Positions 1-21,057 are shown, numbered from the stretch's first letter. The stretch is DNA of 64,000 bases from Maea johnstoni (GCA_963942565.1 OZ012684.1:63439043-63503042); one strand, 5' to 3'. Translations and numbers: made by a program. Notes: a model not told the origin generated them from the letters alone.

Positions 1-52
<52 letters not shown>

Positions 53-60
53 TTATATAT
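1..60. repeat. (AT)n microsatellite at the left edge
   Basis: Pure alternating AT dinucleotides open the window. The tract lies in the last intron of the first OATP gene, and its full length cannot be seen because it runs off the edge. Confidence 0.95.
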
Positions 61-224
61 ATGTATCAATGTATCACTCCTATGCCTACCGGTGAAATTT
101 TTAAATCAGTCAAACCTGTATTTTGAGAGACGGATCACCCAAGGGAAGACCTAAAGAAGTCCTGACTCTTAGGACAGGTGGTCTCTTAATGGAGGGTCAT
201 TAAAACTATAATGACATATCCAGC

Positions 225-724
225 CATACATGTCTGCTAAATATACTGGGCTAGGGCAACTGGAAGGAAAAATTGGAGTTCCTGCAAGATAGTGCCTAAG
301 AGCACACGACTTTAGTTGAAATTTTTACCTGTGAAAGTAGGTCACAATGGACAGGCCCTCTCTACCTTGTTGACCTACTTTTGTAAGTAAAACTTCCAAC
401 TAAATCGCGTGATGTAAGGCATCATCTTGCAGAAACTCCAATTTCTCCATCCAGTTGCTCTAGCCTAGTATATTTAGCAGACATTTATGGTATTTACAAA
501 TCAAATGTACCTTTATTGATCAAGAAAACCTCATTTGAGGTAAAACACTGCAAAATAGAAACTGTCTTCATATCCAGGTCAGCTCAAGCATTTAAGTTAA
601 AGAAAACTTATATTTGAAACACCAAGACCTAAGGGATTAGATAACTATTGTTAGAAAAGGGACAGGAGTGCTAAACTAGGGTTGTCTTATTTTTGAGTGT
701 GTCACCAGCATCACAACCTTTTAA
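225..724. mobile_element. Foldback DNA element, degraded copy of the family at 46325-47046
   Basis: The sequence folds back on itself around position 350: the half starting near 225 (catacatgtctgctaaat) returns inverted up to about 490. The right arm then continues to a terminus reading caccagcatcacaacctt followed by TTAA at 721. The same arm, in the same order, forms both arms of the complete element at 46325-47046. The outer part of the left arm is missing here. It sits in the last intron of OATP copy 1. No reading frame is present, so it is a nonautonomous element; the class is inferred only from the TTAA edge. Confidence 0.7.
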
Positions 725-737
725 CACTTTGACTTAC

Positions 738-8694
<7,957 letters not shown>

Positions 8695-9014
8695 GATGTC
8701 CTTCGTGTTATTTCTGTAATGTAACAGCAATCGAAACGTCAGTCATCAAATGTGTATTTCATCGCATATCGAATAATCTACAGGTCAACCTTCAGTCTAT
8801 TACATTGCATATAATGGCTAGAGTTTGTTTAAATATACGATAGGCTGTGTAGATTGGTGTGGTCTTTAACGAATCAGAATGCACACATATGTTTTATACT
8901 TAAGCATGGGATCTTCAATGTCAGTGATAATGAGACATTTCTCCCATGAGGGAAATAATGCTTTCAACAAGAAATGGAAGGAAAAATAAAGAATAGAAAT
9001 ACGAATAAGGCGAT

Positions 9015-9278
9015 TTCATTACAGTGGAACCCCTCTGTATGCTGCCAACCTCTTTGGTGTGTAATTGAGAAGCATTTTGATAAATAATAAACTGAAGTGT
9101 GCAGGGGAAGGTGAGTGTCCACTGGAGCCAGGTCAGAACGTGGGCTTGGAACCTTAACAATTGTCCATATTAGCGATGTGTCCACAATATATGGGTCTGC
9201 ATTATATGATGAATAAGAAGGACATTATTTGGATCAGGTAAAAGTGTCCACCGAAGGGAGGGTGTCCATAGTAGTGTA
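9015..9278. mobile_element. Decayed Tc1/mariner-like MITE
   Basis: The left part starts tacagtggaacccctctg and the right part ends aagggagggtgtccatagta, giving loosely matching inverted ends of the CAGTGGAACC type beside TA. Internal gtgtccac words recur. There is no transposase frame. Assigned by the look of its ends only. Confidence 0.4.
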
Positions 9279-11636
9279 TTTTCTTATTTCATAGATTGAG
9301 TATCCGGGCACTAACCACACTGGCATATACTCCTTTCAAAAGCTTGAAACATGGTTTATTATTAAAGACGATTTCTGTGAGTGAAAACAATGTGAACTTT
9401 TTAAACATTGCACATTTATGCTTTTATTTTCAACTCAGTCAAAATGTTATGCACGAACTTAAGTCTAAAGTATCTAACGATTGTAGTATTCAAAATAATA
9501 AGCAAACAAGTTATAAACGATAGAAATCCCTGATGGTACACAATTATTTTTTAAGTCAGTTATTTGGTAAGATTATTAAGACACCCTTTTTGTTAAAGAT
9601 TTGAAAACGTTTTATGTTTCAACTCCAAAGAAACGCAATTTCTTCTTTCGTAGAGTAGTTTCTTTGCTTGACCTCCCTATTGGTCGACGAAAATATCCTA
9701 AACAATGTTTTTGCCATTTGTTGAAAGCCACCTTAAAAGAAATGTAGTATTATTTTTCAAATGTACCACTAGATATTACCAATAACCAATAGACGTAGGA
9801 AATGCTATTCGTTCCCTTCCTAGCTATAACAGGTACTTCATCTATAGGACAAAGTATGACCTAGAACCAATCTCAGCTTCTCCGCCGTAGATAATGAGAT
9901 AATATTGTTGGTTTTAGGTTATCACAATAGTTTGAATTCATTTCCTAGAATCCAACGATTGTAAACCTCCCATGCTCATGTTTGCCATAAAGCTTTATTC
10001 CTATTCGCCCTTGTCACCGTGACCGGATTTGGCCCACTTTCTCTCGCGTATTTGATAGGTTTAGAATTACATATATCGTTACATTCAATGCCAAATTTGT
10101 GCTAAGTTGCCTAATTAGTCAGCTGTGCGTGGTGGAGGAAGCCGACGTACCCGACGAGAACCGCACCCTGACACCAAGTCACTGGTATATTTCTCACATT
10201 CCCCGAGTCGGATTTAACGCATTAGACATTTGGCCTCTTTTTCAGTGTCACCATTTGGTTATGTGGCATAGGACACCGCTTTAGGAAATGCATCGAACTG
10301 TTTCGTAACTAAATCTGGTTTGGAGTAATATCGGGGAGATTATCTTTGGTGAAAAGTGAGTTAATTTATACAGCTAGATACTATCAGGTGGCTATTTTGA
10401 AGTTATAAATACATCTTGAAATACAATTATGAGGTACAGATATTAGGTGAATGAATATGAATACATGTATATATAATGGTGGATTCCACCTTAATTTTCT
10501 CATACATACGTAATGACTTTTTTCAAACGGTAGTTTGACTCTGTGTGCTTTATAGATGATTAAGGATCTTATCGATAAAAAGACTTGACCTCTCACCACT
10601 GTTCTACTGACATACTTAAAATGGTTGTTTTCTATGTGCGCATATCTAGTGAGAGTTGAACTTAGCTGAAGATATTTCCCTGCATCGAAATTAATGCTGT
10701 GTTTAGAGATCTGTTCACCTGCTTCTTGTTAATGAATAAATTTCCATCACTTCATATTGATCTGGCAGCGTAAATCGATACGTCTCCCTCCATACCTAAA
10801 ATATGGCGAATTATCTTCTGGATTTTAATGAAAAAAATATGACCAACGGCTGTTTCTACCCTTCTTCCTACCTTTACGTGATTAATGCGATGACATTTGC
10901 CTGCTTTTAACTGAACTAGCCAGTATCATTCTCAGTGACATTTCAACTAAATGACGATTTTGAATTGGAAATTACCTAATTGTTATTCACCCATTCGTAA
11001 TGGTATGAGAGAAAGGCAGAAGAGAGAGTCTTATGATAGTTAATGATTCATGAAAACAAGTAGAGGGGACCATTTATTACATCTTCGTAAGCTGGCCGAT
11101 GACAGGTAAACACATTTATACCTCATTACCATTTTTTCCGTGAGATGAAAAAAGGATGACTTTCAAATGTTAAGATTTCTGAATTCCTGTTCATGAGATA
11201 TTGTATGTTAAAAGAAATTATGCTTGGACCAGTTCCAAATAATGAGGACGGTAAAACCATGTTACAGTTTCTTTTCTGGGTCACAAATTTTAAATCTCGA
11301 GTACTGGCAGGCATGAGTGGTGATGCCATGTTCTTATAATTACTTCGTGCAAAAATATGACATCTGATTTTGTTGCATTTGAAGTGAATCAAATTTAGCA
11401 CTCTTACTTGTCGGCCACTAGACTCACATTCACTATCGATATCAAATACATTTCAAGGTGACCATGGATTGGCCCTATTGTGAATTATACGGCAATCTAA
11501 CCGGCGGATAATTCATATTAGACACTTTTCATAAAATGAAAGGCGTATTGTTATTGTTGACATTAGACATAACACAGTTGACATAACTCTCTTGAAAACA
11601 ATTTGATGATGCAGTTTGATTGTTATCAATCACTTA
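9279..11636. other. Intergenic DNA with no recognised feature
   Basis: AT-rich sequence between the first exon of OATP copy 1 and a repeat block. Open frames are short and lack splice or family signals. A lone repeat terminus (gccaccttaa) lies at 9728-9737. A distant non-coding first exon of OATP copy 1 could lie in this direction, but I cannot place it. Confidence 0.5.
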
Positions 11637-12144
11637 AGGTAACTTATGAGGTTAATTTCTTTGACTTAATTTTCCCGCTATCCTGCTTTTATTTAACTAT
11701 CTAGCCCATCTCAAGTGTATACTGCCTGAAAGGTCTTCGGAGGCGGAACACATTAAGCATCAGGAAAGTACCTTCCCAGCAGGGTGTTAGATTTTTCGAG
11801 GAGAAAGTTAAATTTCACAAATGTGGAGGAAAGATAAATACGGAGGGAAATATATTACACTCTTTTAAAACGTTTTATTGAAAATCAGAAGTAGGTGCAC
11901 TTTTCAATTTTCGAACACTGTCAAAATTGGAAAACATGTTGTGATACCGTTACCTACAAAATATTTTTAGCTAAAACTAGGCCAAATTCAAAAGAGCATC
12001 TTTTAACATTTCATAGCCAAAATGAATGTTTGAAACGACCATGCTTTGGGGAAATTCAATAAAGAGAAAAGGGCAAAAATGTTTCCTGCGTGTGTACAAG
12101 TCTATGAGAGTTTCTGTAATAGTTGGTCTCTTATACCCTACCAA

Positions 12145-12950
12145 TGATGGCTAAAGCCTATGTCACACTGTCCCGATTATAAGCCACGATAGGCCACGAC
12201 TACAGCAACCACAGAGAATCGGGACGTATCGGTGGTTGCCGTAGTACTATCCGTCTGTGTACGTGGCTATGCGTGACTTGACGGGACTGTTCGGGAAAGT
12301 GCCACGAATGTTTTGAAATGTTCAAAACATTCGTGGCACTGCTACGGTTATATACCAACCGTAGATCAACCGTAGCAGCGTCCGTAAGCATACGTGAATG
12401 ATCGTAGCTAGCCGTAGCATATACGTAGCATTGTCGCAAGTGTTTATATCTACGGCAATACTACGCAAATGCTACGATTAGTTACGGTTGCACTGCGACT
12501 GCTTTACGTTAGTAGTACGCAGACCCACGTGTTTACCAAGTTGGTACTACGATCGTACCAAGGTTCGTTCAAGGTTTTACTACGTTTGCTCTACGCATAT
12601 TAAAAGCCTATAAACCTAAGGTACAACTGAGTGGTCGTAGAACCAACTTGGAACAACCTTGGCCAAACGTAATGCCAACGCAGTACATCGTACTACAATC
12701 CTGACAATCGTAGTGCTGGCGTAGCAAATACGGGAGATTTACAGGTTAATAACGTACTACAGACGTAGTACATTCGTTTAAATACGTCGTAAGAACGTAC
12801 TGCCTAAGTGTTATTGCGTACAACGTCCGTACGCAAAAGTCAACTCGGGGTTGAACTACACGAATGGCCACGTATTTTAAAAGTTTCTGAATCGTGGCCA
12901 ATCGTGACTTGCACTCGGGGAGATACGTGACAGTGTGACAGGGGCTTAAG
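12145..12950. mobile_element. Nonautonomous element packed with CTACG/CGTAG motifs
   Basis: The ends read TAAAGCCTATGTCACACTGTC on the left and, inverted, TTAAGCCCCTGTCACACTGTC on the right. The next inverted pair is gccacga/tcgtggc. The 800 bp interior is filled with short words such as ctacg, cgtag, gtacgt and tactac in both directions, unlike the AT-rich surroundings. No gene is present. Such dense subterminal words are often transposase binding sites; that role here is inference. Confidence 0.6.
12298..12340. repeat. Perfect 20 bp hairpin with 3 nt loop
   Basis: Left arm agtgccacgaatgttttgaa, loop atg, right arm the exact reverse complement. It lies inside the CTACG-rich element. Exact symmetry points to a recent or selected structure. 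Confidence 0.85.
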
Positions 12951-13566
12951 ACAGTAAAAGTCGGTCGGATTATGAGGGAAGGGTGTACGGTTTAACATAT
13001 GTAAAAATCTCATAATGACGTGTTATTCACAAACTAGTTCCATCAGCCACCTTAAATGAGATTGTTCATGTTTTGCTCTGCTTAATAACAGAGCACTAAC
13101 TGAATGACGCCATCACCTGAGGTTGGTGAAAGATCACAAGTCGATTGTTTATTGAACTCTATTAAAAGCTTTATCAGTTCATTGGATGATACAAAACAAT
13201 ATGCATCTAGTTAACAAAATATAGTGGAGTAAAACTTTGGATGTTGTGGTAAAAAGATTCGTACGCTAATGGTGAGGGAATAAGGTTAGATTTTAAATTA
13301 GTTATCTTTCTTCGTCGACCTAATATTAAATGCTAGATCCATGCTGAAGTCATAAAAAGTGGAAAATCTTTACCTACTCTTAATTGATTGAAAAGATGAG
13401 TACGTGCTTTCGGATGGGAGGGAGACTCCTTATAAACAAAACAGCGCCATAGTGGCGAGAACCGTACCAGTTTACGTACGAATCAAGAATCAATCCCTAC
13501 ACCATTGGAATTGTGAGTGCAATGAAATATACTTGCAAATCACATTTATGAAAGGGAGCTGATAGC

Positions 13567-13773
13567 TTAGGGCTGTTCCATTTAAAAGTGTGGGGGGAGG
13601 AGGAACGGAAGGTTTTTTGAAGGGGGGAGGGGCTGAATTCTGAATTAATTTTTCCCATTAGGTTCCATATAATTTCTGGCAGGAGGGGGGGGGGGTGCCG
13701 AATTTTTAATTACCTTCCGTTCCTCCCCCCCCCCCCCCCCCCCCCACCACACTTTTAAATGGAACGGCCCTTA
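13567..13773. mobile_element. PIF/Harbinger-like MITE with poly-G/poly-C arms
   Basis: Direct TTA on both sides of inverted ends gggctgttccatttaaaag / cttttaaatggaacggccc, about 205 bp in all. The inner arms hold g-rich and, opposite, c-rich runs (a run of about 11 G near 13684 and about 19 C near 13727). TWA target duplications and short inverted repeats are the known habit of Harbinger MITEs. The homopolymers could form a long hairpin or a quadruplex. Confidence 0.7.
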
Positions 13774-15285
13774 AGAAGAACACAGACATAATTGTGCAAA
13801 ACGGATCGACTGATTTAGACGTTAGTCCAAAAGTCGCTGTCCCAATCCGTATACTGTATACCTTGAGTAACCACGTTCCCCGGTCAACACACACTTATCA
13901 CATCTTTATACAAACATAACGCCTCTCGCTTATTCCAATAGTGGTGAATAGATTTTCCCTTAAATAGGGGTTGGAAAAATGAGAGAGCGATCTGAATGAG
14001 TCGGTCGATAGCTCCGAACAATATGGTAAAAAGGCAGTGCACAATTGCACAAAAGACGATGAAAATAGTTTACGTACATACCTTATTGCTGATCGCTGTA
14101 GGGTTCACCACGCATTGCCAGATATCACGCAGTAGGTTATAGTTTACCTTTGGCAAAGTCCATTAGTCCTACTTCTTAACCCATGTACGTCATGCGCTCC
14201 AACAAATCAAATCTCACAGAGTAAACTCCCATTGAAGTTAAATCTTTATTGTTGTTTAATTTTAGCATGCTATTTGAGATCTCAACATTCAATGATTGGC
14301 TGGTTATATATAGGGGTGAAAGTTGAACAAACACTACTAACCGTCTACTTATCCAAAGGTATGTACACTACGAGTCGCTATAGTAGTCATGGTCTTACGA
14401 CTCTGTTAGCAGTTTCAGTTTAATTTTGCTCAAACTTTGCATGAGTAAAGAACAAAGCACAGTGATCTCCAAAACAACTCTTTGGGTCATCCACTTAGTT
14501 TTTTCACAACTATTTGGGAAAATTAATGGAATTTATGTCACAAAAAAAAATTATTCTCGGAAATTGGTTCCTTTCTTTGCTAGATTTATCCCTTCAGAGA
14601 TACTGTCACTTCCTGTAATACTGTTTGGCCATGTTGAAATTATTTTTCTTTTGTTATATAGGAATCATGGGGCAAAATCAAGGAATTCAAGAAACTAGTT
14701 TTCAACTCAAAATCGGTATGATTTAATTGCCGAGTTTAATTTTCAACAAATTTTATCCAAACTGTCCACACAATGCTTTTAACAAGAAGACATAAAGAAA
14801 ATGATAGGTCATCAGGTTAGTTATCGAGCCATAGATGGTTAAAGTTTGTGAAATAGGACTTTTTTTGGCAGGTTTCATAAAATTGGTACAAAAGAGTTGC
14901 CAATCGGTACCGTATTTGCCCTTTCTCATGCAAGATATTGTTTAGCAGGGGAACCCCATTTCATACATAAATTAATGATCATACATATTTTCTTAAAACG
15001 TGTTGAACATCAAATTCAATAGATAAGATAATCACTATAGCCAAAACATTCAGTGTTAAAAACTGTCTCTCGGATACTTTTTAAGAATATGCAGGTATAG
15101 GCATAATGGTACATATCTAATAAAAATATATTTATGTTGTAACAATTTATTTTCAAAATTGGCAGTGGTGTCAGGAAAATTGTAATAAATTATTTCAGTA
15201 GTAATAAACGCAGTATAGGTGTCACCGGTGTAGAGTATTGTAAGTTTTAAGTCTGCGCTTGTTTCGGCTTATGTGTATCAGGTGT
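13774..15285. other. Intergenic DNA, nothing certain
   Basis: Between the MITE and a decayed LINE-like region. On the minus strand a TATATATAA word lies near 14308 and a GTATGTACG donor-like site lies near 14080. They could belong to a distant non-coding first exon of OATP copy 1, but the case is weak. Confidence 0.35.
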
Positions 15286-15544
15286 TCTGTCCGCTCCTAA
15301 TACGTCCATTACCCATGCAGCTACTATCCGGGTTCTGCTATCTCGGTAGCTTTAGCTACAAAGCTTCACTGTGTTTTTACTTTATTATATATAAATGTAT
15401 GCCTTCACCTACACTACATAGGGGCGTGTGGCCTACAGTTGGCCATTTAGTTCACACAATCCCACACGAGGGGGTTGTAATGGTAGTAAGTAGTAAGTAT
15501 TTCCAACTACCCTGCTAGTATACCGCAGCGCCATCTATTCACAA

Positions 15545-16680
15545 GGGATGACATTTAAACATGGCCTTGGAGGCAGGCTACTATCTTGGTTCCGGGATCA
15601 AGAAAAAGAACGCGTTATCGGAAAGTGTCATGGTCTCATTGACCTTTGCATGCAGCACCTCAATGTCAATTGCATTTTACGTGATAGAGGCGATGGTTCT
15701 CGTCCGTTTAAAACGACGCAGTTTTTGCTGCCAAGTCTTACCTTTGTCATATACGTTTTATGCAATGTTACGTTTAAAATCGTTTATTCAATATACATGT
15801 TTTGGAGAAACATCTACAGGAGAAAATTAGAAATGGACATGGCCGTGCATTCGCTCGCACGCTCGTTAGAACGGCTCTTAATTGATCCCCAATTAATACT
15901 GTCTATAGTGGTCTGCCGATGGATACACTTGGATATACCGTATACATTATGGCTAAAAAAACTGTTATTGTTGTAAAACGGTAGGTGATATAAGTCTAAG
16001 GTTGACAAGAAAGCGAGCAAGATTGTTCAATGACGATATTGGGTGTCACATATTAAACAGAAACAAAGGTCCTATCTTCGCGATGTTGGCAGCAGAGGAA
16101 ACCCTGGGCCTGTTTAATGAATGTATGTCGATGATCTCAGGTACTTGTGTCCCAGATAAGTCCGCCTCGAAGCAGAAGATGTGGTATAGCGCTTGGGGTT
16201 TAACTGATGGTGAGTGGTTGAACAAAAGAGAGATACATGCGAGTTTTACACTGTTTAATGATGTAATGAAAATGCGGTATACTTGGTATGGTGACACATA
16301 TCAGATGTGTTTAGAGGGACAAAGAAACAATACGAAACAATGGTCAAGCATGTAGCAGTGCGCAGCATGCTTAAGGCTCATGATTAAAGATTAACAAAAA
16401 GACCTTTTGAGGAGAAAAAGTGGAAATTGTACAAATCTGGTAACATAGAGGATGTAAAACATCTTGTCCTACAGTTAGAATGGTTAAAGGAAATTTTACG
16501 ATTTAGAGGCGCTAGGATTGGATATAGCCTTAGAAATATGTAGGAACGCTGGTGAAGTCTTTCGCTGTGTAACGGGATGTACATTGGATTGTTAGGAGGA
16601 AAAAGATTATAGAAATATGATTGACTTTTGGATATGTGCATCATACCGTGTCAATAGGATGATGTATGCTGTAGTGTTCA
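15545..16680 (+). mobile_element. Decayed LINE-like region
   Basis: Plus-strand frames end in pieces that resemble the tail of LINE ORF2. GNIEDVKHLVLQLEWLKEI (16427 onward) has the E-D-x-x-H-x6 pattern of the C-terminal zinc knuckle. It is followed, after frame breaks, by FWICASYRVNRMMYAVVFRN. Upstream frames at 15561-15830 and 16002-16355 are unrecognised; they may belong to the same dead element or be chance. Stops and frame changes are frequent. Confidence 0.4.
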
Positions 16681-16974
16681 GAAATCGATTGAGCATAAGA
16701 TAAGTACCCTTACAAATCGCTAGTGTTCTCTGGTGTCCCTGCTATCTATTCGTGCAGGCCTTCATCGGTCTCTTTTTGCAAATATTTTTAATGTGTGTAT
16801 CCACCGCCAGGTGGCGATGTTCATTTTAATGTGCTGGCACATTTTCCTTATGTGTTAATGTCTTAGCTTAAAGTAGTACCTGATGTCTATAGGTACAACG
16901 TGCACTGTTAGGTGGGGCAGTAGCTAATATGTGCTAACTTTCTCCATGCCTATTATACTCCCAGAAACTCAAAG

Positions 16975-19900
16975 TAGTGGGGCGGCTAAGGCACCATTTT
17001 GGGCACAATCGTGCACTTTTTGTTAAAAGCATGAAACTTAGCAGAAGTATACTTCCATGCATACTGATCAATTCTGGATATGGATCCACCGCGCTGGACT
17101 TTGGATCCACCTATTTTTGGGGCATTTTATCAAAAAACTGATATGAAAAGAGTGAAAACTGTAATAACAGCTTTAAAATAGTTTCGTTCAGGTAGAATTC
17201 CATAAATCTTTTCTGAGAGGTAATGAATAATACAACAACTAAGACTGTCTATAGATTTTGTGATAAAATGTTTCCCGAAAGTGTCATTTTGGGGCATTTT
17301 CATGAAAAATATGCTAAAAACGGGTGATTTTTATAATATATCACTATTGGTGCATTTGGGCTAGTTAAGAGTAATTGATGCTTTGCCAAAATGTACAGAA
17401 AACCTGGTTTAGTAACTGAAATGCATAAGTTGTGAATTAGGTACTCACAAAGGTCATATATTTTAGGGTATTTTGACCAAAAATCAGCTATTATATCTGT
17501 ATTTTCATACATAACCTTCTAAAACCTCTAATATCAAGCCTAGATTTACGAAAATAAGCAGGAATATACCTGGACTTCCACATTTCAAGTTTTGATCAGT
17601 TACCTGTATGCAGTTCACCTATGTCACACAGTTTTAGGGTCATTTTACTTAAAAATGTGCACAAATGCACATTTTTGTAATAACGGCTTATGATTTTTTC
17701 TCTACAGTCCAGAATAATCAAAGCTTTTCAGTGAAGGAGTAAATGGCAAGATATGTGATCGCTCAAACATGACATAAATGTTAAGGATGACTTAGGCGAA
17801 GACAATTTAGGGTATTTTCATGCCAAAAATGAGGATATTTTGTACTTTGTTCTCATCCTAATCCAGACATTCTGCATAGGATGGCATTCTTCATATTTGG
17901 CCAGAAGCACTAAAAAGCCTCTAAAAGTTAATAAATTATTTATCAGTGTTATGTATTTTGGGGTTATTATACTTGATTTGGGGTTTTAGATATTTTTGAA
18001 ATAATGTTTTTATTTTTCCGTTTAATTCCTCAAAGCAGATTACATAGTAAGATCTGTTATCAAGGAATCTTTGGTGACAAAAGCAGTGTTATTTCATGTA
18101 TTGGGCAGATTGCTGTGTTGACAATAGTAATTCTAGTCCAGAAACAACTGAATCAAGTGTTAACTATAGTGAAACTCTTAGTTGAGGTACAACCATTCAT
18201 ACCATATTCTTCTGTGCACAAGAGTCCTAAATATACTAAATACCATCTGTTATTTGATAGTCCAAATTTATATGTAGAGTACCCTACTACCTTAATTTAT
18301 ACCATTCCTAATTTAGTTGTTGCCCTCGTGTATTTACCTGAACTGAATAGTCACAAATAGTGTCATTAACATATTAGGGCATTCAGCTCCAACTCTAAAT
18401 TCAAATTGTACTGCACCAAAACAACAACTTATAAAGCTTTAGAAAGAAGTTCATCTGTTTTCATGAATACATGAGTCTTACTGCCATTAGCCAAATTGCA
18501 AGAAAGTTACCCACACTGACAGGGACTTAGCCAGGACCCGTCCTACCTGTCTTTTGGACAGGTAGTTTCCTACAAGCCTCCTGTTTGGACAGGCAACAAT
18601 TTCCATGATGATTTTTCAATTTTGACTTATGTGGTGTAATAACCGAACATTTTCCTATGAAACCATCTTCTAGGACATAGCTGAAGTGTAAATTGCCCTT
18701 ATTGATACACTAGGCTATTAAATGTAGCTGGTATAAGGATTTGAAGTAGATAAGTCACTAAATCTGGACAGTAAAAGTTTTGAAATTGCTGTTTTGGACA
18801 GGCATTTTTGAAATCCTGGCTAAGACCCTGCCTACACACTCCTTTTCGATTCACATTCAAAAGATATTCCAGGTCTTGCTATGAGAAGCATTCAAACCAA
18901 TATTCTTCAATCTTCTTGTACCCTATTATTAAGTCAAAACACCAGCTCACCCCGCAGTGCCCCTAAAATTCTATTAGGTTACCTTAGTTAATACCCTAAG
19001 AGACTAATGTTAATGTATCAAGTCTCAAGCTAAGCCAAGAGCAACATTCAAAACATGACACAAACCCATGAAACAATTGTACCATATATAATACTAATAT
19101 TACATGGTTTTTCCTTTCTTATTGAAATGACCTTAACTAGAAGTTATTTATGAAGACTAATAGACTATACAGTGTGATGGCCATGCTCACCATTGAGCTA
19201 TAATATTGTTGTATTAATTCTAATATGGGCTTGCATCTGCTAGATTTTGGAAAGTAAGTGCCAAGTGATTTAACCCTCTTAATGTTGAGGCTACTTTAGT
19301 CCAAATATCAAGGACGCAAAGATTTTTGAAAACCATTTAAACCCTGTCATGTTGGTATTCATTGGATAGCTCCCACTGAGTATCCTCAGATGAGTAACCA
19401 TGTGCCAGGGCTTCAGTTATTTTTTAAGTTTTTTGCATCATTTTGGATTGGCCAAATTAGCCACCAGCAGCATAAGGATAACCTGACTCAGTGAAACAGT
19501 CATTCTTTCATAGTATGTCAGCATAAATAATATAACCATGAGAAATCACTTGATTAAGAAATAAATGCCCAATACAGTAAAAATCGGTGGTTTCATATTA
19601 TTTTAACTAGTTATGGGATGATGATTGACTGAAGTTTAAAATGGGATGCATGGTTTCTTTTAATGAATCAAATCGTGAAATCAATATTATTTGTAATCAC
19701 TTTAATATGGAAAAAAATTATATTACTCTACACAGCCACCAGCTTTTGTGAACTTTAGTGCTGAAATTGCACAGTATCTTTGCATGCCACTGCTATCTTT
19801 GTTTAGCTTAATTGAAGCTTCATTTTACTAACAGGGTAGTTAATACTAAAGTGAAGTGATCAGGTACCTAAATTGTCAGGTGATAAAATGGAGTGAATGT

Positions 19901-21057
19901 CACTTGTTCTCCAGTGCTGAAACTGCACTGATTATCTACAATAATGAGCAGCTTTAGATTAACAGATGATCAATCATGAAGTCAACACTGATTCCCATCT
20001 CTAATATACACTCAAAATAACCCTAAGATATGACCTTGGTCATTATATTATCAGAGTTTCAAATATTTACAAAAATGTTAATGATTCTATGCAAATTACT
20101 ACCATAATAATACTTAAAAAACCTATGTAGCTTTTTGCCCAATATGAAGAATGCCAACCTTTGCGGAATGTCTGGATTAGGATGAGAACAAAGTACAAAA
20201 TATCCTCATTTTGGTGGATTTTGCGTGAAAATACCCTAAATTGTCTTTGCCTTAGTCATCCTTAACATTTATGTCATGTTTGAGCAATCACATATCTTGC
20301 CATTTACCCCTTCACTGAAAAGCTTTGGTTATTCTGGACCGTAGAGAAAAAATCATAAGCCGTTATTACAAAAATGTGCATTGTGCACATTTTTAAGTAA
20401 AATAACCCTAAAATTGTGTGACATAGGTGAACTGCATACAGGTTACTTATCAAAACTCGAAATGTGGAAGTCCAGGTATATTCCTGCTTATTTTCATAAA
20501 TCTAGGCTTGATATTAGAGGTTTTAGAAGGTTATGTATGAAAATACAAATATTATAGCCGATTTTTGGTCAAAATACCCTAAAATATATGACCTTTGTGA
20601 GTACCAAATACACAACTTATGCATTTCAATTACTAAACCAAGTTTTCTGTACATTTTGGCAAAGCATCAATTACTCTAACTAGCCCAAATGCACCAATAG
20701 TCATATATTACAAAATTCACCCGTTTTTAGCATATTTTTCATGAAAATGCCCCAAAATGACACTTTCGGGAAACAGTTTATCACGAAATCTATAGACAGT
20801 CTTAGTTGTTGTATTATTCATTACCTCTCAGAAAAGATTCATGAAATTCTACCTGAAGGAAAATATATTAAAGCTGTTATTACAGTTTTCACTCTTTTCA
20901 TATCAATTTTTTGATAAAATGCCCCAAAAATAGGTGGATCCAAAGTCCAGCGCGGTGGATCCATATCCAGAATTGATCAGTATGCATGGAAGTATACTTC
21001 TGCCAAGTTTCACGCTTTTAACAAAAAGTGCACGATTTTTGCCTTAACTGCCCTACT
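16975..21057. mobile_element. 4.1 kb element with very long (about 0.9 kb) terminal inverted repeats
   Basis: The left arm, about 16975-17910, returns inverted at about 20120-21057 with only scattered differences. Examples are tggatccaccgcgctggact against its complement near 20950, and the tgcgcat/atgcgca words at the inner ends. The outer ends read TAGTGGGGCGGCTAAGGC and, inverted, TAGTAGGGCAGTTAAGGC, possibly between a 3 bp AAG duplication. The 2.2 kb core has no frame longer than about 118 codons and none that I recognise. A smaller element (18520-18830) is nested in it. It lies between the two OATP genes. The high arm identity suggests recent activity; the superfamily is unknown. Confidence 0.75.
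18520..18830. mobile_element. hAT-like MITE nested in the long-TIR element
   Basis: The ends are CAGGGACTTAGCCAGGA and, inverted, CAGGGTCTTAGCCAGGA (16 of 17 match). Several ttggacagg words lie inside. CAGGG ends are common in hAT elements, but I do not see a clean 8 bp target duplication. Confidence 0.6.

Larger units (their letters stand above)
11637..13053. mobile_element. TTAA-bounded foldback-type element carrying a nested insertion
   Basis: The left edge TTAAGGTAACTTATGAGG and the right edge CAGCCACCTTAA resemble inverted ends and share the TTAA boundary. The segment 11860-12130 is an inverted homologue of 7400-7700. A second, different element (12145-12950) is inserted inside. There is no open frame of transposase size, so it is nonautonomous. 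TTAA boundaries are used by piggyBac, Kolobok and some Chapaev elements; I cannot choose among them. Confidence 0.5.
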
